Positions 14,494 through 26,546 of a DNA stretch of 64,000 nucleotides are shown here, piece by piece. How positions within the stretch are numbered: position 1 is the first letter of the stretch; each line of letters opens with the position of its first letter. Below the pieces are notes generated by a model, which searched no databases, was not told where the DNA came from, and saw only the letters and a program-made list of their open reading frames with translations. Both the position numbers and the translations under genes were made by a program. The DNA is from Solicoccozyma terricola. Its lineage: Eukaryota; Basidiomycota; Tremellomycetes; Filobasidiales; Piskurozymaceae. The stretch spans positions 353,892 through 417,891 of the forward strand of contig BCLD01000021.1 in assembly GCA_001600875.1 (NCBI GenBank), in the 5' to 3' direction.

Positions 14494-16163
14494 TTACAAC
14501 ACCAATTGCGTCAACTTGTCCTCTCTCTTCGCTGCCCTTCTCTCCCGCTTCGCCTTCCTCGTCATCTTGGACCCGGTAAGTTGTACCATCCACTTGTCCG
14601 CATCCACGTCGTATCTTGCTCCTACCCTCTTTGCCTGTCTGGCCAACTTGCTCCTTTCTTCAACCGACTGGTTGTAATCTACTCGAGCCATCTCCCGAAC
14701 CTCATCCGCCGTCCTCCCTCTAACTTTGCCACTCATTCCCATCGTCTTCATCGCATTCTCCAACCCGGTATCCTTCCCATTGGCATGCCATTCGCTTAGC
14801 TTGGCTTTTACGAACGCTTCCCGCTCCTCCTCTTCCTGCTCACGACGAAGATTCCAGCCCTTGGTAGCTTTCGCACGTGAGAATCGAGGTGATAACTCCT
14901 CGCTAAGGTAGAGAGGCATGAGCGTGTCGACTGTGGGATCACGTTCTCCATCTATGTAGTTGTCGGAGATTCCACGGGGTAAAGACGAGGTGGGAGCGCG
15001 AATGGACTTGGCCAATGGGATTCCATTGGCTTTGGTTTCCCAAAGCGAGACGGGATCGATGAGAGAACGAGTTTCTTCGGTGGCAACGATGGCTGGCGTG
15101 TCTAGGTTGATTTGTGCTGGGGAGGGGAGAGGGGCATTGAGATAAACGGGCAATAAAGAAAAAGAAAGAGAAAAGAAAAAGAAAAAAACTCCTTTCTCAA
15201 GACTCACGTTCCTCTGGGTTCCTAATTTTCCAAGACGGTTGTGCAATCTCTCTTCGTCCCGCTCTTTCACTCGTGTTCGCGGCATGTCGTTGAACGATGA
15301 GACGACGTCGTAGCTTGTCGTATGTTGGTGGAGATGTTGCTATTCGGGTTGCAAAGACGCTGGTGGTGGAGATTACATGGAGTCAACCCCTGGCTGGCCA
15401 CCCGAGGTGGCTACAATCACGTTAGCAAGACTTCTTCTCTTTCTCACCTTCCTCCCTCAATCGGATCCCGCTCCTCTACACATAACTGAACGTTGGAATA
15501 ATGAATTGGTCTTGAGATATTCAAGAAATTTTGTTGCTCTGTGAACCGTTTCTGATCCTCTTCATTGAGAGTGGCAAAGTTTTCTGGATTTGGGAGGATC
15601 GGGTTTGCTTTTTTGTACTGTTGGACCGATGGGACGATGCGATGATGTCTGCGTTAGCAGCCCTCTTCCCGTTGTTCCCCCCCCTTCCCCGCCAACCCCC
15701 TCGGGGCTCATTTTTCCCATGAGACTCACGGTAACATCTTTCAGCATCAATTTATTCCTCTCCATATCCAGACTTGTAACTTCGTGTACCTTCCAACCTC
15801 CAACTTTGCTCCTCCCATCTACAAATTTATCCTCAGCCTTACCTACAATCAACCGGACTTTATCGCCTTCGTAGATGTTCCATCTGCTGATTCTGTCTTT
15901 TGGCTGGACGAATGCTTTTTGAGGCATAACTCGACGGGAGAATCTGACGAGGGGGGTGGACGCATTGAATTAGCTTGGGTGGGCGGGTTTTTTTCAAAGA
16001 GAGAGGCCGGGGGGAAGATTGAGAGCTCACCGATTGACAAACTTGTGCTTGACAGTGGATTCGAGATGGTGGAGGCCTAGTGGCAGGATAAACGAGTCAG
16101 TTGATTGAGAGGATGCCGACGGGTGGAGATGACGGACTGACCTTTCGGCAATGGAGTGGCCAT
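14494..16163 (-). CDS. MRPL40: Mitochondrial large-subunit ribosomal protein uL24m with long C-terminal extension
   Basis: Six exons (16163..16142, 16076..16031, 15943..15730, 15617..15448, 15359..15208, 15116..14494) give 408 residues. The KOW motif sits near residues 45-60 (IYEGDKVRLIVGKAEDKF) followed by GWKVHEVTSLDMERN, the hallmark of uL24. The usual uL24m part continues through SVFATRIATSPPTYDKLRRR. About 200 further residues are charged (EEEEREAFVKAKL, KMTRKAKRERRAAKRE) and resemble a mito-ribosomal extension. In isolation the last exon looks like a separate 263-residue frame starting at 15285, but that frame has no in-phase splice and its first exon belongs to uL24m in another frame; the joined model closes exactly. 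The protein helps initiate assembly of the mitochondrial 54S subunit. MRPL40 is the yeast name for uL24m. Confidence 0.85.
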
Positions 16164-18005
16164 GATGGATGGATGGAGAGTGTATGATTTATACCAGGAT
16201 ATGGTAGTATGCATGCCCTCTCTCCCTCTCCCTCTCAAAAGATTGTCCCACCGTGAGAATTCACCCAACCACCCGTCCCAACCCGCCCCCCCCCCCCTCC
16301 TCCCTCGAAACATTGGATGGACATTCACATCGCATCACATCACCACACAACTCCGTCTCCCCCTCTTCCTCCTCTCCGTCTTCCCATCACAGACCCCACA
16401 CAATCTTTGACCAACTTCCGCCATTCCAGCAGGCAGGGGGAGGGAGTATACGCGGCCACGGAACCCGCAAGCACGTCGTCCTCGGAAATTTTCCCTGCTC
16501 TTGCGGTCTGGTCAGGTCAAGGCGCTCAACCAATTGGTTTCAAACAGCCTCTCTGTCGCTCGTCTCTTGATCATCGCTCGACCGACGAACACGGGTTCGA
16601 ATGACCTGTGAGGGGCTTTTGGCTCTCAGAGAGATCCGTTCTCACGCTATCATTACCCCCGGTATCCTGAGGTTGGATGCGGTTGCAACGTCTGCAACAT
16701 GCACACTCATGAAGTTGGGAGAGCGTGATTGGATCGACGCCGGTCATTCATTCGCTTAGTTCTTTGGCTGTTTCTCCTTTTTCCCCCTTTTTTTTTTTTT
16801 TGTTTTCTTTTTTTCCTTCTTTTTTTTCGTTTCGTCTTTTCTCGTTTTCTTCCTTTCTTTGTCCCACCTCATCCTCTGCGAGCGCTCGTCTCCCCACTCG
16901 ACATTCCTCATTCCTATTCTTCATCACCTCTCCTCCTGTCTCTCTACACATATCCTTATCACCCTTTTTTGAATCAAGGCATGATGATGCACAACCGCGA
17001 GTCTGGTACCGGATTACGGTGTATCCTTCTTTCCTTCTTTCCTTCTCTCTTTGCTACCTTGCTACCTTCCTTCCTCCCTTCCTCCCTTCCTCCCTTCCTC
17101 CCTTCCTCCCTTCCTCCCTTCCTCCCTTCCTCCCTTCCTACCTTTCCTACCTTCCTTCCCTACCCATGGTCTTTAGATCCACTACCACGGTCCTCTGTAC
17201 CCAGTGTATACCCTTTCCTTGATCCTTGTTCCTTGGAACGATCGATCGTCTGGACAGGGCATCCGCTGTGTTTCACGGTCGAAGGACTCCAATGTCCTCT
17301 CAATTGGTAGTCGATGAGTCATACCCGTGGCATAACGACCCCCCGATCTTCTTCCCCTCACTCAAAACCTCCCCAACCTGTATAAACCGAATCCAATACC
17401 TTCCGTGTTCCCTTCCATCCTGTCGTCTTGACAGGTTGAGAAGGGACTCGACTAGGATTCGGGAGGAACGACCCGCTCATCCGTCTTGGATGAGAATTTT
17501 GGTGTCTCTGTTCTGGGGTTTCGGGGAGGGAGGGGTTTATTTTTCATGGAGATTGAGGGATTTGTTGAAGGATCGACGAATGGTGGTGTGAGAGCTGTAC
17601 GGTGCAAGCTGTGCGTTTACAATGTCCCTCGCTGCCTGTCTCGATCGTTGTTCCCTTGCTAGGACTTCAATGTACAGAATGTTTCAATGTTATAATAATA
17701 TATGTCAAGGGATGCTGCGAGGTGAATAATATATTTGATGCAATTTATTTTATTTTTTGCCACCCGGGGGGCGCTGAAATGTCCCCGTGGCCCCGTGGCC
17801 CGTGGTACCACCAGTCGAGTCGGTGTATACCATATCCATACCATCGCATCGACCATACTCGTAGAATCCACCCAAACCAGCAGCTCCTGACATTGTTGTC
17901 GTCTGGCAGCCAGCATCTCCCTCACACACCTGACCCAAAGCGGCACGGCTCGGAGCGCGCTCAACCACTTCGTACCCGGCCCCCAAGTTCCAACTCATCT
18001 CCACG
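16164..18005. other. Long non-coding divergent region between uL24m and SCAMP, pyrimidine-rich
   Basis: This 1842-bp stretch is the longest without a supportable gene. It has a T-rich block (16770-16870), an eight-base TTCCTCCC repeat array (17029-17160) and an AT-rich patch (17690-17760). Open frames of up to 193 codons exist on the plus strand but are Phe/Leu/Ser or Pro runs produced by the low-complexity sequence. It likely holds both promoters; a non-coding transcript is possible but cannot be shown from sequence. Confidence 0.5.
17029..17160 (+). repeat. Pyrimidine tandem repeat, TTCC/TTCCTCCC units
   Basis: About 130 bases of nearly pure C/T. The core (about 17067-17136) is a tandem array of the octamer CCTTCCTC with roughly eight copies, flanked by imperfect CTTT and CCTA units. 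Homopurine/homopyrimidine mirror sequence of this kind can form triplex DNA. Confidence 0.9.
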
Positions 18006-19464
18006 ATGTCCAGTTCGAGTAAGTAGCTAGTAACAGTGCTAGCTCCCACAGTCCTACTCTCAGCTCGCTGATCCTCCCTCCCTCCCTCCCTCCCTACCCG
18101 CTCCCCAGACCCATTCTCTGACCCGTCGCATCATGCGGAACCACTCGACGGCAATCCCTTCAACGATGTCTCCGACCCGCATCCATACGGTGCTCCAGTC
18201 GCCGGTACCTCCGTCATCTCCCTCGAATCCACCGGACCATCAAAGTACTCTGCTTCTGCCTATGGGGGAGGTGGTGGATCCACAACTGGATTTGCAAGTG
18301 GCGACGGTGATACCTATGCTGCGCGGGAGGAAGAGCTAAGGAAGAAAGATGAAGAGATTAGAAGACGACAGGAAGACTTGGATCGGAGAGAGAGGGAGTT
18401 GGATAGGACGGTCGCTAAGCCAAATTGGCCGCCATGTGAGTGTGGTCGTCGTTTCCTCCTTCGATAACCTCCCCTCTGATATCTCCTCGTTCTCCTCACA
18501 CAGTCTTCCCTCTCGTCCGTCACCAAATCTCCGATCTACCAGAAGCAAATCAAACCACGATGAAAGGTCTCTACGTATTCTGGTTGGCTCTGATCGGAAC
18601 ACTGGTCATCAATCTAGTAGCGTGTATCCTGCTGTTGATCGCTGGTAGTAGTGATGGAGGGTGAGTCGAACTTTTTCCGCGGTAGATGTATAAAGAACGC
18701 TGACGTCGACATCATGTTCGTCGCTCTCGCGCTCGCGCTCACAGGAAAGACACAGCAGCGGCAGGTTCATACGTCGGTATCATATCAGTAACATCATTTT
18801 TCCTATGGTATCGACCCATCTATTTGGGTTTTGCTAAAGAGCAAGGATTGGCTTTATTCTTCTGTGAGGCAGACGTGGTCGGGTTGGTGATGGGGCTAAA
18901 ACTGAAGAGCTGATATGCGTTGCTTTGTTCGGTCATTGGCAGACCTCTTCTTCTTCTTTGGCGGTTGGCATTTGTTGTTTTCGTTGTAGTGAGTGATCGA
19001 CCAAAAGGAGAAGATTTTAATGTCGGTTCATGCTAACGACGCGGCCTCACTCTGTGAAGCATGTTCATCGGCATCCCATGTTCGTTATCATCAGTTTCGT
19101 TTGCCTCGTCGTTTTCACAATCTGACCTCCTTCCTTATCTCCCCTTACAGCCACTGGCTCTGCCGGTCTGATCAACACCATCGCAATGTTCTCACAAGGT
19201 CATATCCTAGCAGGTGTATTCGGCGCCATCTCATCCGCCGGATGGGGATTCCAAACGTTTGGAGGAGCGTTGCTTTACAAGCGAGTATGGGACTTCAAGA
19301 ATGGTCACGAGGGGATAACTCTTGCGAATGTGAGTCGGTGCTGTGAACGTCGACAACTGATATCTGGTACAGATGGTTGATTTCCCTTTGCCTCCCCCTA
19401 GGCCACCGACCAGTTCAAGCGAGAGAGCTTCAAGACTGTGGTGTTGCATCAGTCGAGGATGTAG
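18006..19464 (+). CDS. SCAMP family (secretory carrier membrane protein)
   Basis: Eight exons (18006..18018, 18109..18435, 18504..18660, 18745..18863, 18943..18988, 19060..19079, 19151..19329, 19402..19464) encode 307 residues. The N-terminus has NPF tripeptides (SNPFSDPS and GNPFNDV), which bind EH-domain proteins; then a charged coiled coil (EEELRKKDEEIRRRQEDLDR), then NWPPFFPLVRHQISDLP, the SCAMP entry motif. Four membrane segments follow, with the family signature FLWYRPIYLGF between the second and third. The C-terminus is a short cytosolic tail. SCAMPs recycle between Golgi, endosomes and plasma membrane. Three exons are tiny (13, 46 and 20 nt). Budding yeast has no SCAMP, so the presence here is a useful lineage marker. 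Confidence 0.9.
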
Positions 19465-19759
19465 GGGACGGATGGGACGGATGGGTGGGAAGCGAAGAGT
19501 CGCGTGTCACCCGAATAATCAGACTCCGCGAGCCGCAGATCCGGGCAGTGTCCACGAATAGCAGGTTCCGAGATTGGGACTTGTTTCTAAGATTCCCTGT
19601 GACTGTCTTCTGGGAAAGGGTCGTTCGTGTCTTGCTTGCTTGGATCCGATAGTGATTTGTCTTTCGTTCTTTGCCGGCTGCCGTAGCAGCATGTCTTGGG
19701 GCCGTACTGTTGCTATCCCACAAACATCCTCCCTACCCCACCCCGCGAGCCATCCCACC

Positions 19760-22657
19760 ATGTCCAATGGCCGCGCACTGGCCCAGCACACCCTCCCACC
19801 AGACATCCTCACACCATCCAGCCTAACCACGTCCGACTCACCCGATAACCATCCTCGCGCACCTCTGCCGCGCAACTCGGCATGTCTGCAATGTCGGCGA
19901 CGTCGTATCAAGTGCGATGCAGCTAGACCAAAATGCGGGGCTTGTGTTCGCTCCTATGCCTGGGCAGTACGCACGGGAGCGGTGCCGAGTCCAGTCTTGG
20001 ATTGTCAGTATGCAGGGGACACCGACTCGTGAGTGTTGCGAGCGAGGCTCTGTCGATCAACTAACACGTAAAGAGTCGAGCCAACGCCATTCCTTGTATC
20101 ATGTACCAGGACCGCTGAGTTGAGCAAGCCAGACTTGATAACGAAGCGGATTCGTAGAGAATCGTACGATCACTCAAGCCGACGTGGTGGTCCTGAAGAG
20201 ACGGACGACGAGGTCATCGCGAGAGTCTTTCGGACGGCGGACGATTCGAAAATTCAAGAGTATGCTGGTGAGTCTGTTGGGTGGGAAATTTTTGGTTGAA
20301 ATGAGCCGTGGACCTGCTAAAGCGATTCCATTGCAATTGTATGGGGGCCGCAGCGATGCTGCAAACTCGTCTGGGTGACCTACAACCCCCGAAATGGGAA
20401 GCTCCGATACCCAACGACACCATTTGGCCAGTTGACCAAGTTTTGAATGGCCTGCTGGGTCGCTCCATATCGCCTCCAGCGTTCAGTGATGCCCAACAGA
20501 CGACTTTCTTTCTTGACGAAGCCACCATCTTCAATCAAGCATACTTCCCTGGTTGGTCGAGCGATCTGCCCAGTCCTGCGTCGATGGGAAATATGTGAGC
20601 GTTGGAGGCGATATGCTGCTGCAACAGTCTCGTCGTGAACTCACTTCACCCCGAACTGGTACCTACTCGCAGCGTCGATGCATTCTTCGCTCTCGTACCT
20701 GTATTACCACACATCTTCAATCGGTCCCGTTTTCTCCTCCGCATGACTCTTCCGCCCTTCCATCCCGACTTCCCCAACATCGCTATCCTCCACGCCATTT
20801 GCGCTGCAACAGGCCGATACGTCGGCGATGTGTATAACGGCCCAGTCAACCAGGATCCCATCAGACCTCGTTCCAAGGTGGATAACCCTCGCACGATTAC
20901 ATCATTCGTTGCTCGACATGCCGCTCTGGGGAAACTGGCAATCGAGAACAACTTGGCAGAAGTGAAGAACATCTACGAAACGGCTCAAGCATTGTGTATC
21001 ATGATGCATCATCATCATGTCGAGGGGTTTCTCCTGGAAGGCTGGTTGACGACGGGGTGTCTTAATCGCCTTCTGAACCCGCTAGGAATCATGCATGAGA
21101 GATACTCCACCGACCTCAGACCGGCGATGGGTCTACTTCTACCGCCACCGAAGGATATCATCGAGAAACAGGAGAGGAGAAACCTACTGTGGTGTGCTGT
21201 GATATTGGACATTCGCATGGAGTCAATCGGGAATTGGTCGGGATCGATCTCTGTGGACGATATTGTGAGTTTCCGGGATATGGTCGGGTGTAGAGTAGGA
21301 GTACAACTGATCGATCATGTTAACAAAGGGTGTACCTCTGCCGTCAATCACCGAGTCTTTTGATCCGCAAAGTGTAAGTCCGATGGACTGGGCAGTTATT
21401 AATCGAATGACTGACAACGGTCAGCAAGCAGAGCTTCGTGCCAGACAACGATCAAACTGTCGCAAGTCCTGACATCTGGATGAGGTGAGAGGGGCTGATG
21501 ATACTCCTACCACAACTCTCTGAACTCCTCGCTATGATTTGCAGACATTCGTCGACGGAAGGCTTCTGTCTTTATGCCAAATGTAAGCGTCTGCGTTTCA
21601 ACCATCAGTGTTATCATACGCTAAAATGATATCACTTTCAACCCCTCCAGCGATGGTTCTACTCAGTAAGATCAACGTCTTTACGAACAAACGTCGAATG
21701 CGAAACGATTACGCCAACGCTAGGCTCAGCCAGGAATTCCTGGATTTGGATGCTGCCATTGCCACTTTCACAATGTCTTGTCCGCTGGGAATGCTTGACC
21801 CGCTGGCTTCTGAGCGTCCAAAGTACGTACGGACGTTGAATGACGACCTTCTGGTGAGTTGTGAGGTACGGCGAGGCAAACGCGCATATCGCTGACCTCC
21901 GCCTGTCGGAGCCCAGTCGACCCAATTGGTGAGCCAAAATGCCTGGAATGGCTGTCGATGGCGCGGAAAACAGACCTGAGACGCATTTTCCACAAACGCA
22001 GATTATTTACGTCCTCTCCATGAAACTGCATGAGCCGTTCGCTGTGTATCATGACATCGGCAACCCCCATACGCGACGATTGCTTACGGCGGCACGAGAA
22101 GTACTTGGATTGATATATCGTCTGAGCGCGACGTCCTTCGATCTCAGACTGGTATGTCACGGTGAATTCGCGATATTCAATGCAGCTAGAATATTGGTAG
22201 CGTTCTTGAGAACGGAACTGAGCACGGGAAGTGGTGTAGCCGGGACGAAGGAAACTTTGGAGGCTGAGATTGATGTCTTTATGTAAGTTTGGCGTCCAGG
22301 CGAGGAAGGCGAGGGGAATGTACACTGACCATCCCCCTCCTCCCCCCCCCCCCAATTAGGTCGTTATTCTCCAATAGATCTCTAAAGTACGTCGGGTGAA
22401 AGTCTTTTCCATGAAGACGCTGACGGACATGTTTCGCCTTCAGATTCCCCATCGGACTGGCAGTCCTACGAAGTATGGAGACTCTCCTCCGCTTCGCAAG
22501 AAATCCACCTACAGGACCCCCACGAGGATTACAGCCTCTGGGATTACCCAGAGGCCCACCTGGAGTGCCGCCTGACGGTCTGAGAAGGATGAATCACCCG
22601 AGTCAAGGACCTTCAGCTGCTGGATCGTCGTCTGGAGATGAGGTGGTATCGCGTTGA
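19760..22657 (+). CDS. Zn(II)2Cys6 transcription factor, paralogue A of a tandem triplet
   Basis: Twelve exons (19760..20028, 20074..20267, 20354..20594, 20673..21264, 21329..21373, 21432..21484, 21545..21582, 21651..21853, 21917..21928, 22002..22282, 22360..22386, 22444..22657) close in frame to 722 residues. The N-terminal zinc cluster is CLQCRRRRIKC-x6-C-x2-C, then a sixth Cys after a 19-residue loop (VRSYAWAVRTG...VLDC). A fungal-specific regulatory domain follows: AYFPGWSSDLP, FFALVPVLPHIFNRSRFLL, a long helical body and an LSMKLHEPFA helix. The C-terminus is Pro/Gly-rich (TGPPRGLQP). It should be a nuclear DNA-binding regulator; target genes cannot be inferred. Exon 9 is 12 nt. An in-frame ATG at 19691 would add 23 residues. 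It shares almost every intron position with the two genes downstream. Confidence 0.9.
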
Positions 22658-23096
22658 GATAAAGATCCGGGAGGTCGGCTGATCATAGATAGAGCTGTGC
22701 AACAATACCCCAGCCCGGCCCTGTAGAATTTACAGAGGCTGTATCTTTAGACTTGCATATGCGACGTATCGCCCTTGCCTTGCTGGCCAGTCAATGAACA
22801 AACGGCGACCCAGACGACCAGGTGCAACCGATTTGCCACCGGAACCAATTGAGCCCATGTGGTCAGTCCTCTCGGCATTCTTATTTTGTTGCACACCACC
22901 ACCACCACTTTCATTCCGACCACCACCCACTTGTCATCACCACGGCAACCAACATCCATGTTTCGAGGACCATTACAGCGCCGAAGCCTTCTCTCCCGTC
23001 GCAGAAACCAGCCGATGTGACTGTCCGCCACTTCCTCACTGCAGAAGAAGACCAGCAATCAGCAAAAGGACCAGTGACTCCTCTAATTAATTGAAA
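22658..23096. other. Intergenic between Zn-cluster paralogues A and B
   Basis: These 439 bp separate two same-strand paralogues. I saw no zinc-cluster or regulatory-domain remnant in any frame, so there is no sign of a decayed fourth copy. The B promoter and leader are expected here. Confidence 0.5.
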
Positions 23097-26000
23097 ATGT
23101 ATCTTGCAGAGCAACATCGCCAAGCGGCATCACAGGAGCCCAGTGCTCCTGGCTCATCGAGAAGCTATAGTGGTGGTAGCCTTACCAATACGACTGGACA
23201 TCCCAATAACACGCAAGCCATGCACGACCAGCCTCTGCTGCAATCGGTCAATGTACCGGGTCCCAATGCACCACTACCTCGAAATCGAGCGTGTCTGTCA
23301 TGTCGTCGTCGCAAGCTCAAATGTGATGCTGGGAAACCACATTGTAAAGCATGTTTGAGAACGCATCAACATGCTCTACGCACGGGGACCATCCTCAACC
23401 CAATCCTAGACTGTCAATACGATACGGATCCGGTCGAGACCCTGTAAGTCCTGTATTCTGCTCCTTCGTGATCCTCGTCAGTTCTAAATCACCTTCTACC
23501 TGCAGAACATGTCCAAAGCAAGAGGCGGTATTACAACCCAGTCTCGCTGAAGCGGGAACACACCTAGGCAAACGGGGCAGGAAGGATTCTGCAAACGGGA
23601 AGAGAAGAAGATTGAGCGAAGAACCGAAGCAGTCGGCAGATGAAGAGATTCTGTCCAAGCTGATAAGGCTGAGCGATACGCCGACGTTGGAAAGATATAT
23701 GTGTGAGCTGTATTCCATCAAGACGTTCGGATCAGGGTTCCAGCTAACGATACCACTACCTTTTCGTTCAGCGATGATTATGGCGTCAGTTCACGAGCGG
23801 TCGGAGAAAGCGCTTCCAGGGTCGCACAACCTCTTCGCCAGTCCTGACGGTGGGACTGATTGGTCGACGACGTTTCCCGATCCATCAATGTATCAGAACG
23901 GAGAAGGATCCCTGCATCTTCTCTCCTCAGCAGCTTCTGTTACCGAGGGAACTCTGCAGTTCGAGAGTTCCCGGATGAACATGCAGTCATCTCAGGCACG
24001 GATGCTGCTGCCAGTCAGCCTTGCTCCTACTCCTCGATTATCGTCGATGAGTTCGAGCATACCGTCAACCTTCCGATTCGTGGATACTCAAGAGTTCGAT
24101 GATATCAATCAAGTCGTTGATGTTGGCGGACTAGATGAAGACAACTACCTCCGGGACGTATTCTATCCTGGCTGGTCGAGGGATCTTCCCGAACCGATGC
24201 TCATGGACCAGGTGTGAGTGATTTGGGCGATCGTCATGACTCAATCAGTCTAACTGAGATTCTTCTATTGTGCCACACAGCATCGAAACCTTTTTCGCGG
24301 TAATTCCCATATGCCCTCATATCTTCAACCGCACTAGGTTCCTGCTACGTATGACGCTCCCACCCACTCATCATGATTTCCCGTTTTCCGCAATTCTTCA
24401 TGCCATGTGCGCATCTACCGCAAGATACGTCGGCGGGGTCTACAATGAGACCATCGCGCTCGACTTGTCTTTCCAAGCTCCAGATCGGCCTGACGATCCA
24501 CGCTTGATCCCTGATTTTGGTAGACGACACGCTGGACTGGCGAAAGAAATCATCGAGAGGAACCTGGCAAATGGCCAGAACATCTATCCTTGTGCACAAG
24601 CTCTCGCAGTACTCATGCATCATTTTTATAGTGAAGCGCGATGGCTGGATGGGTGGATGGGTGCTGGATCACTCGCTCGACTTCTCGTGCCGCTTGGACT
24701 CACGCAGGTCGTCCCAAATACGGATTCCGCTAGGCTTAGATTCCCGAAATCGGCATTGCTTAATCATCCTGTTGACGATGTTGAGAAGCATGAGCGAAGG
24801 AATCTGGTATGGTGTGCGGCCATTATGGACGTAGGGCTGGAGTGCTCTTCAGGTTGGCCTGGTGCCCTGTTGTTCGACGAGGTGGTGAGTTCCTTAATAG
24901 ACTTTGGGGCGCAGCTGTCTGGCCAGACTTAACGCGAGCATGAAATTGTGTGGAATTCGCAGACTATCCCTTTACCGTCGATGTGTGAAGGCGTCAACGA
25001 TGGAGACCGAGTGAGTGTAAGGGCCTGGCAAAACGAGGCAAGAAATTTCTCTTCGCACGAACGTCTGAAGTTTATATCTTTCGTTCTTTGGTGGCCTTCC
25101 AGGCGGATATGCCACTGGTTGACAACGATCAGACCGTACACAGCTCTGATTTGTGGATGAGGTGAGTTAGGGAAAGAGGGGGGGGGGGGGGGGNNGGAGC
25201 CAACTCGCCAACATCTGTTGTTTGCAGGCACACCGTTGTGGATGGCTTCTCTCTTTACGTCAAAGGTGAGTCTAGTCGTCCCCTTCACTTCCTTACGTGC
25301 GTGTCTGTTGCTTACCCCTCCCCCGCGCAGCCTGCCTCCTCGCTCGGAAAATCAACCGATACGTCCGTAGCCGACGAGTACATAACGATCTGGCTACGGC
25401 GCGTGATACCGAGGAGTTCCGTGATTTAGACGCTCAGATTGCAACGTTCATACTGGCATTCCCGCCTGAGCTGAGGGATCCGTTGGCGCCACCGAAAGCG
25501 AAACATAGGAGAACGTTGGATCATGATTTGATGGTAAGTAGTTTGGAAGAAAAGAGGGGGGTTGGGGGGTGGGGGGGTGGGGAGAGGCGGGTGGGCAGAG
25601 AGAAGACCAGAACTGTTCGGACTGATTTACCTTTTTCTTTCTTCTTCTTCTTCTTCTTTGGCGACAGTCCACTCAAATGGTGAGCTACTTCCGAATTGCT
25701 ATTTCGTCAGAACCTCTCCGCTTAAGACATTTTATAATATTCCTCCTCCCCCCCTCCCACACCCCACCCCCACATCAGCTCCTCCACTTCATGTCTCTCC
25801 GCCTTCACGAGCCTTTCGCCGACTACACTGATAATTCGAACCCATCTACTCGTCGAATGTTGGCTGCAGCGCGAGGTGTGCTTAAGCTAATCTATCTCCT
25901 CAGCGCTACTTCGTACGACCTCAGGATGATATCCCATGGAGAATTCTCGCTGTTATCATCTTGTCGAGCATTGATTGAATTTTTAAAGGTGGAGATGAAA

Positions 26001-26273
26001 ACGAGGAGTGGGGTGTGTGGTACGCAGGAGACGCTGGAGGCGGAGATCGAGGTGTTTAGGACGTTGTTTGCTACTCGAGCGCAAAAGTGAGTTACAGAGT
26101 CAGAGTCATAGGATGATAGATAGATAGCAGAAGGTGGGGGAGGGGACACTAATGCAGGACAATATTGTTCGAATGAGTACAGGTTCCCTATTGGACTGAG
26201 GATGCTGCGTATGCTGGAAGCTATACTAGAGCAGACGCGGGAGGAGATGGGGGAGCGTAGGGGCAGGTCATAG
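23097..26273 (+). CDS. Zn(II)2Cys6 transcription factor, paralogue B of a tandem triplet
   Basis: Eleven exons (23097..23443, 23506..23702, 23772..24213, 24281..24884, 24963..25010, 25103..25161, 25228..25265, 25331..25533, 25668..25679, 25779..26086, 26183..26273) give 782 residues. Zinc cluster: CLSCRRRKLKC, then C-x2-C, and a sixth Cys after a 19-residue loop (LRTHQHALRTG...ILDC). The linker is basic (GKRRRLSEEPKQ). The regulatory domain has VFYPGWSRDLP, FFAVIPICPHIFNRTRFLL and MSLRLHEPFADY. Compared with A and C, the intron that follows the VFR motif has been lost, so the last-but-one exon is fused. Intron 6 contains a G-run with two undetermined bases (25194-25195). The start is the first ATG in the zinc-cluster exon. 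DNA-binding regulator, target unknown. Confidence 0.9.
25194..25195. other. Two undetermined bases in a G-run, intron of paralogue B
   Basis: NN within a poly-G run in the sixth intron of Zn-cluster paralogue B; not in coding sequence. Confidence 0.99.
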
Positions 26274-26546
26274 GAGGCGGGTTGGAGCCGATTGTCGGTG
26301 ACCGAGGAATAAGATATGAATTGATAACAAAGGGCCCAGTGGGTGGCGGGAGTGGCGGGGTGCGGGCTAGGATGGCCGGGCGAGCGAGTTGGGAGCCGGA
26401 GCCGGCCAAGCTTGAACGCGCAATCGACTCAACCGTCAACGTCAACAGTCCATACTCTACACACCACAGCACCCCCATCACCCCACAGCACCCACAGCAC
26501 CCACACCACCCTTGCATTCACCCACCACATCCACCCCACCCACCCA
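26274..26546. other. Short intergenic between paralogues B and C
   Basis: The 273 bp between B and C contain CACC-rich repeats (about 26460-26545). An in-frame ATG at 26343 would extend C by 68 Pro/His/Thr residues, which look like translated repeat rather than protein. Confidence 0.45.

Noticed and set aside
14494..15285. Independent 263-codon gene starting MPRTRVKERDEERL
   Set aside because: Its apparent first exon overlaps uL24m exon 5 in another frame, its putative intron does not keep phase, and the uL24m model absorbs the region in frame.
16560..16610. tRNA B-box-like GGTTCGAATG
   Set aside because: No pairing T-stem, anticodon arm or acceptor stem around it.
16729..17310. 193-codon plus-strand frame rich in Phe, Leu and Pro
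   Set aside because: It is translated TTTC/TTCC low-complexity repeat, not a membrane protein.
22658..23096. Possible decayed fourth zinc-cluster gene between A and B
   Set aside because: No Cys-cluster or regulatory-domain fragment in any frame.
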